64,000 nt of DNA from Panorpa germanica. Its lineage: Eukaryota > Arthropoda > Insecta > Mecoptera > Panorpidae. Below the pieces are notes generated by a model, which worked only from the letters and a program-made list of their open reading frames with translations, was not told the origin of the DNA and searched no databases. Below, piece after piece: positions 56,511-64,000 of the stretch (its first letter is position 1; the number at the start of each line of letters is the position of its first letter). The translations under genes and the position numbers were made by a program. Location of the stretch: contig OY783208.1 in assembly GCA_963678705.1 (NCBI GenBank), positions 6,944,001 to 7,008,000 on the forward strand. Direction: 5' to 3'.

Positions 56511-57325
56511 AAAGGAAACAGATACTGGGCAAATAGCGAGGAAAGAATGTGTAAAGTGTGCGGAATGAAGATTGAAACACGTTTGAGTGAAATGTATTAA
56601 GAAATAGAATACGCTAGATAAATAAAATAATTATAATATTAGAACTATCGTTTGTCCCTTCGAAAAGCGACGTATTCTTAGTGTGTATGATTTGTATTCA
56701 ATAAAATAATTCGTAATTTCATTTTCAAATTGAAACAATTAACTCGTTCAATGCTAAAGTAATTTTTCATATGAACTGACTAAAGAAATACATTTTTTTT
56801 ATTCAAAAATTTATTAGTTATTTGACCAACTTTTTTTTTACATTTGGAATTTTTTTATATCGGTTTGTAAGTTGGGTACCAAAGTTAGCCTATATATAAA
56901 ATTTCAGCTTCCTAACACAATTTTTACTCTCAGAGAAAACTACCCCCGTGCACCCAAATAAAAATTCAATATTTTGAAAATTTGTGCTTTATCCAAAGTT
57001 TTCAAACGGGTCTTCAGTATTCTGGACGCCCCCTTTATAAATTTTTGACTTTTGAAATATGTTAGCATGCAAAGTTATAACTTTCTATAAAAAAGTAGCT
57101 TTTTTCCAAATTTATGGATTTCGAGGAATTTTTCAAGAAAATGTGCGGATACGTTTTGGAGCTGTCATACAAAATTCATAACATTATAATATTGGAAATT
57201 AATTTTTTAAATTTTATTAAATATTTCATTTAAAACCTATAAAAATTATTATGTAAACCTACAATTAAATATAAAATAATATTAACTTAATATTTATAAG
57301 TTGATTTTTTTATTTTCTTGTTCAG
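56511..57325. other. Noncoding; second copy of the foldback-associated repeat (about 56680-57190)
   Basis: About 56690-56760 matches 54895-54970 (TTCGTAATTTCATTTTCAAA; AACTCGTTC). Later parts (GACGCCCCCTTTATAAA; GCTGTCATACAAAATTCATA) resemble the arms at 55010-55245. No coding sequence. Confidence 0.55.
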
Positions 57326-57422
57326 CTTTAGTAAAAAGAATTACCTGGCCAATGATGATGAATTGAAATCCTCCTTTGACAATGTTAAAAGAAAATTATT
57401 ATTTTATGAGGAATTTATTTAA
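57326..57422 (+). CDS. Possible orphan terminal exon (32 codons)
   Basis: A strong acceptor (TTTTTTATTTTCTTGTTCAG) precedes an open frame reading FSKKNYLANDDELKSSFDNV and ending YEEFI, then TAA and AATAAA within a few bases. The protein-like composition and the adjacent polyadenylation signal suggest a last exon, perhaps of a degraded mariner-type transposase. The upstream exons are not identified. Low confidence. Confidence 0.25.
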
Positions 57423-58055
57423 TAAAAGTTGAAAATTAATTTTGTAAGAGTTTGTTTTTATATTTCCATCTTGCTACAATCGCAACTAGGGTTGCTTTTT
57501 TCTTATTTAATTTTCATAATTGCTCAAAAACAATTTCAATAATGTCTCTTTGATAAATTGTTATTTTGAACCAGAACAGATTATTCTCCATGCTTAAGTT
57601 GATAAACTTGGATTTAGTAACTTAAAAATGTATGCCCCCTAAAAAATTTAGGTAGTAGCAGTTTAATTACAAGGGCGAGCTAGTAAAACCTAGGTAGCGC
57701 TAGTCTCCAATGTTAGTAAATTCATTTTTTTTTGTTTTTCTCCCTTTGTTGCGATCTACTTGTTGCGAATCCATTAAGTTCGTTGCTGCACACAAAACAG
57801 TTGATATTTTTCAATGTTTAAGCAACAAACCCTGTAACGAAGCTAATGGTAAACCTTAAAACTCATCGTATTCTTAAACGTATATCAAGTTATCATCTAA
57901 TTCAGAAGATTAATCGTTTTCTTACCTTCATAGTTATATTCTAATATACTACTTCCCTCAATAAATTCTTTTAAATCAATTAGGACACCATAGACGTCCT
58001 TTTCATAACTTACTCCTACTACATGTGATATTATACCATTTAATGCTCTAATAAA
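57423..58055. other. Intergenic, no gene recognised
   Basis: AT-rich; nothing supported on either strand. Confidence 0.4.
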
Positions 58056-59210
58056 TTAATTACATTTTGGCATTATATTACCAAAACCAAATTGACGCAT
58101 ATTGCAAAAAAGATTCTCTAAAGAATCTTCATTAAATGTACTTGAGGCAAATTCTAAAAATTCTTCACATTTTATTATATTTGAAATTTCTACCATTCCT
58201 TTTACCGTTAAAACACAACCCATATTACAATGCGGGTTTGCAACTTTTTTAATAGCCTTATAAAAGATACCATTTGCCAATATTTTGCACCATTTGTGTC
58301 CAATATTGAATAGGGATAATATATATTCACTGTTTGTGTCTTCATTTACATTTAAATTTACTGCACGTCCATTATCCATAAATCTAGCTTCTTCAAGAAG
58401 AAGAGTAGGACCGCCGGAGTCCTTGCTCGGCTCTGCAAAAGAATTTATTGTTGCCGAAACCATACGGCTCAATTGTCTGGCTGCTATTCCTACACGCATT
58501 TTTAAATAATTATTCTTATTGTGTAATCCAGTAAAATCTTCTGGTTCCAGTTTAACCAAAAAACTAAACAAAGTCTGACGGTTCAAGTTGAAAAAAGGGG
58601 GTCATTATTCACTGGGACTGTTGGTTCAATATTGCAGAACGCATTCATAGCACTTCCTGCAGTTGGACCTTGATCACAAAGTACAGCAATAACCTTTAAA
58701 TTAACTTTTTGAAGTTCTTCAACAGTTATTCTTTTCATTTCTTCAGCAGGAGCACAACCGTTTGTAAAATAAAAAGAAACTGGTTGTTGCCACTTTGAAA
58801 ATATACTTTTGACTTGGAAAACTGAAGCTTGATTCGCTAATTTCACTGTTTGTTCCCCATCACCCAGATCTAAATATCACAAATGTTTTTTGCTGTGTCT
58901 ACAAAACGTCAAACCTTGCTTTAAATGTATTTCGACATGCATTAACACACAGTACGCATCATTTTTACCCAATTTAGCAACTGTTTTTTTTAAAGCGTCA
59001 CATATAAATTTATTTATACCTAGTGTTATTGAAACTTTTTCTAATAATCTTAATAAGTTGATTTGGAAGGCATAGGTTGTAACCCTGATAAAATACGATA
59101 GCATCTAGGCCCTCGTTCATCAATTGTCCATTTTCTGCCATTAGGTTTATTATGACAATTTTTAAATATTGACTATACAAATTGTTAGTGTACAAATTTA
59201 CCTTCTTCAT
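58056..59210 (-). pseudogene. P-element/THAP9-type transposase remnant
   Basis: Three to four frame pieces in order on the minus strand: LIKIIRKSF and LLRLLEKVSITLGINKFICD (about 59200-59000); YCVLMHVEIHLKQGL followed by a stop (near 58877); FSKWQQPVSFYFTNGCAPAE and KVIAVLCDQGPTAGSAMNAF (58846-58583); then LFSFLVKLEPEDFTGLHNKN, KMRVGIAARQLSRMVSATIN and the end SLENLFCNMRQFGFGNIMPK. These follow the order of P-element transposases, in which an RNase H-like domain cuts DNA. The expected first catalytic Asp (in an LMxDEI context) appears as V-E-I, while the DQG Asp is kept. Frameshifts and stops make it non-functional. No N-terminal THAP zinc finger was found upstream. Confidence 0.7.
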
Positions 59211-59778
59211 ACCTAATTAGCTTAATAATATAGGTACATCGAACAAATGCGTGGCATATACTACGAATGTTTAAATGTGTACTGCGACATTTATCCACCT
59301 TACCAATAATTTCTATTTTAAATTTACATCATGCTAATTATTATATTGACGAGATATTACTACATAAATAAGCTATAACAAACCACCAGTAAATGATTTT
59401 TAAAGAGTATTTATTTATTTGTAATGATGCATTTAAGATGTTGGCCCACATTGAGATTTTCATTAAAGCGTATTCTCTTTTCCTGTGATATTTCAAAAAG
59501 TCTGACATCAATGCAATAATTAAGTTAGTTTCTTGTAGTTTTTACTTTTGCTTGATGAAATTATTTTTTTGTGATAATATGCGAATAAATTATCTGTGAT
59601 TTCCCAACTTAAAGATCAGGAGGAACATCTTTTTTGTTGTTAATATAGTTTATATTATTTTCTTTTCTTAAATGACCAATTATTAAAATCTTAAAGAGTA
59701 CTTATTTTAATAGATATACATATTAGTAGGATAGAAGAATTTACAAACAAAATTTATGAGTTCATCACCATGTCAAAT
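59211..59778. other. 3' flank of the zinc-finger gene; no other gene
   Basis: AT-rich. Minus-strand AATAAA-like signals lie near 59585. Nothing else seen. Confidence 0.4.
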
Positions 59779-61374
59779 CTATTTATATTCTTTGCTATGT
59801 TTATTTTTATGTTGTTTTAAGTTAGATGCTGTACTAAACGATTTGTTACATACATCACAAGAAAATGGCTTTAAACCTAAATGTGTGTTTTTATGTTTTA
59901 ATAAATTGCTTAAATAACTAAACGTTTTATTACATACATCACAAGAAAATGGCTTCAACCCTAAATGTGTGTTTTTATGTTCTTTTAAAGTGCTTGAATA
60001 ACTAAACGTTTTATTGCATACATCACAAGAAAATGGCTTCAAACCTAAATGTATGTTTTTATGTTGTTTCAAAGTAGATGACTGACTAAACGTTTTATTA
60101 CAGACATCACAAGAAAATGGCTTCAAACCTAAATGTTTGTTTTTATGTTGTTTTAAGTTAGATGCTGTACTAAAAGATTTGTTACATACATCACAAGAAA
60201 ATAGATTTAAACCTAAATGTGTGTTTTTATGTTTTATTAAATTGCTTGAATAACTAAACGTTTTAGTACATACATCACAAGAAAATGGCTTCAACCCTAA
60301 ATGTGTGTTTTTATGTTCTTTTAAAGTGCTTGAATAACTAAACGTTTTATTACATACATCACAAGAAAATTGCTTCAAACCTAAATGTATGTTTTTATGT
60401 TGTTTCAAAGTAGATGACTGACTAAACGTTTTATTACAGACATCACAAGAAAATGGCTTCAAACCTAAATGTATGTTTTTATGTTGTTTCAAAGTAGATG
60501 ACTGACTAAACGTTTTATTACAGACATCACAAGAAAATGACTTCAAACCTAAATGTATGTTTTTATGTTGTTTCAAAGTAGATGACTGACTAAACGTTTT
60601 ATTACAGACATCACAAGAAAATGGCTTCAAACCTAAATGTTTGTTTTTATGTTGTTTCAAATTTGATAATTGTCTAAATGTTATATTACATACATCACAA
60701 GAAAATGGCTTCAAACCTAAATGTATGTTTTTATGTTGTTTGAAAGTAGATAACCGACTAAACGTTTTATTACAGACATCACAAAAAAAAGGTTTTAAAC
60801 CTAAATGTATGTTTTTATGTTGTTTTAAATCAGATAAGCATTTGAACGTTTTATTACACTCGTTACAAGATTGTAGTTTTATTGTTGAATGCATTTGCAA
60901 ATGTTTTATAATTTCTGCCTTACTCTTAAACGATTTGCTACATACTTCACAGATGTAAGGATTCAGTTTTGTTTTTACTTTGTCAATCTGTAGTCGTTTA
61001 CTATTCAGTGAAGCGTCGGGTTTTTCAACGGTGACCTCCACATTTTCCTTACAACCAGGAGAGTGTTTTAGGTGGTCTTGCAATTTAGTAGCGTCTGGAA
61101 ATTCGTCCTTACAATAATCACAAACTAAAACTGATGAATCATCCATGGGCTCTAATTTGATAAAATAACTTCCAGTAGTAGTTTCCACTGAACTATTGCC
61201 TAGTTCTTCTTTAATTTCTGTTTTTATTACAGGACATAACTCTGCATCTTTGACAACGCGGCGTTCTTCGTTTATTTCAATTTTGATATCTCCGTTTACA
61301 TCTGCTGTTTCCATAGGTTCATTTAACCCCACATCAATTTCTAGTTTTATTTGCTTGGATTTGTAATCCTCCAT
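59779..61374 (-). CDS. C2H2 zinc-finger protein, 14 fingers
   Basis: A single open frame of 531 residues from the ATG at 61374 (MEDYKSKQIKLEIDVGLNEP). The N-terminal ~90 residues are acidic and carry ψKxE motifs IKLE, IKIE, IKTE, IKEE and IKLE, consistent with SUMO attachment sites. A C2HC-like finger (CDYCKDEFPDATKLQDH) is followed by 14 C2H2 fingers. Fingers 3-14 are nearly uniform (CDVCNKTFSQSSTLKQH type) and joined by HLGLKPF in place of HTGEKPF. Predicted base-contact residues repeat, for example Q, S, T, Q at helix positions -1, 2, 3, 6. The last eight fingers are two copies of a four-finger block, 336 bp apart. Expected to be a nuclear DNA-binding regulator; the target is unknown. It ends HSKEYK. 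No ZAD, BTB or KRAB domain. Confidence 0.85.
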   Translation of the reverse strand: MEDYKSKQIKLEIDVGLNEPMETADVNGDIKIEINEERRVVKDAELCPVIKTEIKEELGNSSVETTTGSYFIKLEPMDDSSVLVCDYCKDEFPDATKLQDHLKHSPGCKENVEVTVEKPDASLNSKRLQIDKVKTKLNPYICEVCSKSFKSKAEIIKHLQMHSTIKLQSCNECNKTFKCLSDLKQHKNIHLGLKPFFCDVCNKTFSRLSTFKQHKNIHLGLKPFSCDVCNITFRQLSNLKQHKNKHLGLKPFSCDVCNKTFSQSSTLKQHKNIHLGLKSFSCDVCNKTFSQSSTLKQHKNIHLGLKPFSCDVCNKTFSQSSTLKQHKNIHLGLKQFSCDVCNKTFSYSSTLKEHKNTHLGLKPFSCDVCTKTFSYSSNLIKHKNTHLGLNLFSCDVCNKSFSTASNLKQHKNKHLGLKPFSCDVCNKTFSQSSTLKQHKNIHLGLKPFSCDVCNKTFSYSSTLKEHKNTHLGLKPFSCDVCNKTFSYLSNLLKHKNTHLGLKPFSCDVCNKSFSTASNLKQHKNKHSKEYK

Positions 61375-62842
61375 TGTAGTACAATGATTTTAGAGTTTAC
61401 TAAAAACTAAGAAATCAATTTATTACCACCATAAAGAGTATAATCTTAAAGGCGAAAGAAACGGCATGACATAATTAAGAAAACTAAGTAAGATTAAGTT
61501 AATTTAATGTAAAACTGTATTATAAGGAATTATTCCTTTGTAAAACATAACAAAAATAAGTAAATGTGATTAGTGATAATGTTATAGCATGATTTTAGCA
61601 ATTTCAATGATGTTAATAATTAGTTTGTTATTATTAACTGACGTTTGTATCCATTATAATTAAGAAAATGAAGTAATTAATTAAATCGGTCTTTATTTAG
61701 TTAGGCTACATTTTTTGTTTTGAAAGTAATAAAATAAACTATTGCCCTTTTGTACGTTTAATGTTCTTTTAATATAGTCAAGAGACGTACAAATGATTAC
61801 GTAATACTCATTATACCACTATAAATTAAGAAATAGAGAATATTCATAATTAAAGTTTACTAATGAATGTAAAATAGATGTCATTTATGTGGAACAACGT
61901 CGTATTATTTCTAACCTCATATTATAAATTTCACCTTTAAATCTAAAAGTCTATTTCTTAAATGAAATTGGTATCATAACTATAAAGTAATGGTTTGTAC
62001 ATGTTTTGAGTACAGAACAACACAAAAAAACATAAAGTGCAATTGTCTTTTTACAAGTTTCAAAACATTTAATAAAGCTGAACTAAATAATTATCATTAA
62101 ATCTATAATAAAATACAATTAAAAATACCTTTGTATATTAATTAACACACTATATTATTCGAATGTCCACTGCAGTTTCTTTTCGTGAAATATTACTTAC
62201 AGTAATAAACAAATAGCCGTAGGTTTTACTTGTACTTATGATAGAACTGTCAAAAGCAAAGTAGGTATTTCAGTACCCGTCATCTTAAATACATTGGGTC
62301 TAGGGATATAGTTGTGTTCTTGAAATATGTTTTACTTCTTAGGAATGCAGCACTTTTAATAAATATTCCAAATATATTTAATAATTTTAGACAAGTACTG
62401 TATATATTTTCGTATTAAGAAATAGCGAATTTGTTCAACGCGTACATTCATGCAGCGTCTTTATCAGTGCCAGAAATAGCTATATCGACCAGAGACACGT
62501 TCTTAAAAGAATGGGAATGATAGAAATATAGATAGAATATGGGAAGAATAATTATATACTAAAATATAAATGTATTTATTACACAATTCACGGCTGCAAG
62601 TATGTACACCTTTGACAGTTGCAAACAGAGAGAGAAATAAAAGCTGGTACAGAGATCTGTTTTCATCAAAAGAAATGGTGCGAGTCTAGGGTGAATAATA
62701 TAAATGATGTTTTCTATTTTAGCTTCATGACATGACATTACCGACTTTTCATCTCAGCCCAAAACCTTGTATTCACACCTATCAATCCTGCCTTAAAAGT
62801 GATATTTGTTAATAACTCCTTATATATGATAGGAGATATTAG
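61375..62842. other. Upstream of the zinc-finger gene; noncoding
   Basis: No gene. 62808-62842 (TTAATAACTCCTTATATATG) is a short fragment of an inverted M1 copy. The rest is AT-rich and unassigned. Confidence 0.4.
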
Positions 62843-63572
62843 CAATGGGCTTGTGTCCTTTGTCTTAGGGCCTTATTCTGTATGTTATTTTCAGCGGTGA
62901 TAAAATTTCATCGCTGAATAATGACGTAAATGACTCTTATGACAGGAATGCATAAGTGGCATATGACGTCACTATTTACTGATGAAATTTTATCACCGCT
63001 GAAAATAACATACAGTATATGACCCTTAATTTCTATAGAAGTGTACTACATATTGATAAAGTGGGTTACTAGAACCTCAAATGTTCAATTATTTGTTAAT
63101 AACTCCTTATATGTTAAGAGATATTAACAATTAAAAAAGTCTTTTTGTCTCTTTAATTATTAAAGGGATTCAACGTTGTACACATTCCAAATGTATGTGA
63201 CATTACAATCCTTGCGTAAGGTTACCCACCTTACAGATCATAAATCTCTGCTATATGTATTTATACATTAAAATATCAAATATTATTTACAGCTATTTCA
63301 AGGAACACTCAAATTCCAATATTATATCTGCCGTAACAGTGTTAAATGAAATAAAAACTTATTATTCTTTGACTTGACTTCATTATTTGACTACCAACAG
63401 TTACAAAATATTACCACAGCACTGACCTACTCAACAAATAACTGACGTTAAAATGCATTTCACGTCATACAAATAAACAACTACAATTCAAAATTTTAAT
63501 TGCTATATCTCCGTCAACATTTAGATATTTAATAAAATAGACACGCCATTAAACATTTATTAACATCAATTT
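62843..63572 (-). mobile_element. MITE family M1, inverted copy with a nested MITE
   Basis: Starts AATGGGCTTGTGTCCTTTGT (terminal repeat) and follows the reverse complement of the full-length copy, interrupted by the Harbinger-type MITE at 62868-63025. It ends near ACATTTATTAACATCAATTT; the last terminal repeat is lost. Confidence 0.85.
62868..63025. mobile_element. PIF/Harbinger-type MITE, 158 bp, TTA target duplication
   Basis: Starts GGGCCTTATTCTGTATGTTA and ends TAACATACAGTATATGACCC; near-perfect inverted arms of about 45 bp include TTTTCAGCGGTGATAAAATT. TTA flanks it on both sides (62865-62867, 63026-63028), and uninterrupted M1 copies show a single TTA there (GTCTTAATTT in the same sense). 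A 3-bp TWA duplication with GGGCC ends is the Harbinger signature. Confidence 0.9.
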
Positions 63573-63807
63573 AATTAAGGAAACTAGAAAAACAATGAAG
63601 CAAAAATCTAACCATAAATAAATGATTCACAACACAACTTTCACAAAACATTTCATAACTCACGTCAAAATAAACGAAACATATGAAGATATACAATTTT
63701 TACTTTTATTACAGGACACCTAAGTGAATATTATAATGCTGTTTTAAATACGTTAATGTTGCAAATGTTTTTAGATATTAAAATTTAAGGACATATTAAC
63801 AATTAAA
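63573..63807. other. Noncoding spacer
   Basis: AT-rich, nothing recognised. Confidence 0.4.
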
Positions 63808-63983
63808 TATAGTCCAAATCACGATAGTTTGGCGGCGACTTATACTTAAAAGAGGTTATAAGAGCGGTATAAATCTATAATACGATAATGAATTTCATCT
63901 TATAATAATAATAAATATAGAAAAATAAGTAAGTCAGTGCTTTTCAGTTATATCACCGCCGAACTCTCGTAATTTTAACTATA
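63808..63983. mobile_element. Palindromic MITE (family M2), copy 2, opposite orientation
   Basis: TATAGTCCAAATCACGATAG at the left and CTCTCGTAATTTTAACTATA at the right, with GGCGGCGACTTATACTTAAA and TATCACCGCCGAAC inside. Matches the reverse complement of 51451-51668, shorter by about 40 bp. Confidence 0.75.
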
Positions 63984-64000
63984 GTCATTTGTTCACTTTA

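Noticed and set aside
1..64000. CRISPR arrays, bacterial operons, rRNA or tRNA genes
   Set aside because: No regular spaced repeats, no tRNA cloverleaf or rRNA signature noticed; tRNA-like pieces are only primer-binding sites.

Overview
The window is AT-rich arthropod, most probably insect, nuclear DNA. Evidence: phase-consistent GT-AG introns, C2H2 zinc-finger genes with short ψKxE motifs, secreted and transmembrane leucine-rich-repeat (LRR) genes, and a dense, nested mix of insect-type transposons (I-like LINE, Ty3/Gypsy with a tRNA-Ser-type primer site, BEL/Pao, Helitron, P-element remnant, many MITEs). I cannot tell the insect order from the sequence alone. LAYOUT. 1-2588 (minus): 5' end of an LTR retrotransposon (gag, leader, LTR) running off the left edge. 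2770-3762 (plus): a small secreted LRR gene with its own TATA/initiator. 4587-10332 (plus): a full-length RNase H-bearing LINE with a 12-bp target duplication and three in-frame TAG codons. 10345-17972: duplicated block A, with a three-exon LRR receptor gene (minus) lacking its 5' end. 18753-21291 (minus): the one paralogue with a complete 5' end, rebuilt here as three exons encoding signal peptide, about 17 LRRs, one membrane helix and a tyrosine-rich tail. 22390-26413: a diverged MITE and an internally deleted Helitron. 27830-29670: rearranged, partly inverted copy of block-A sequence. 29768-38745 (minus): a Gypsy element with near-identical LTRs whose integrase is split by a BEL/Pao element (31195-34955); the BEL element has lost almost all of pol and carries one gag-integrase fusion ORF. 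39328-50270: MITEs plus block B, a near-identical copy of block A with the third receptor paralogue. 51451-57190: MITEs, inverted repeats, a three-exon helix-turn-helix gene (52109-54093), and a zinc-finger fragment whose first finger is cut by a MITE junction. 58056-59210: P-element-type transposase remnant. 59779-61374 (minus): an intact 14-finger C2H2 gene. 61375-64000: noncoding and MITEs, one carrying a nested Harbinger-type MITE. HOW IT FITS. The host genes are an LRR cluster (one secreted, three membrane-type), an HTH gene and zinc-finger genes; nearly everything else is transposon-derived. The most interesting host signal is the receptor family: cytoplasmic tails with repeated YxxΦ motifs, and an intron splitting the membrane helix whose donor itself carries an in-frame stop, so splicing choice could switch between a signalling receptor and a tail-less, possibly GPI-anchored form. 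All statements come from reading the sequence; no database search was run.
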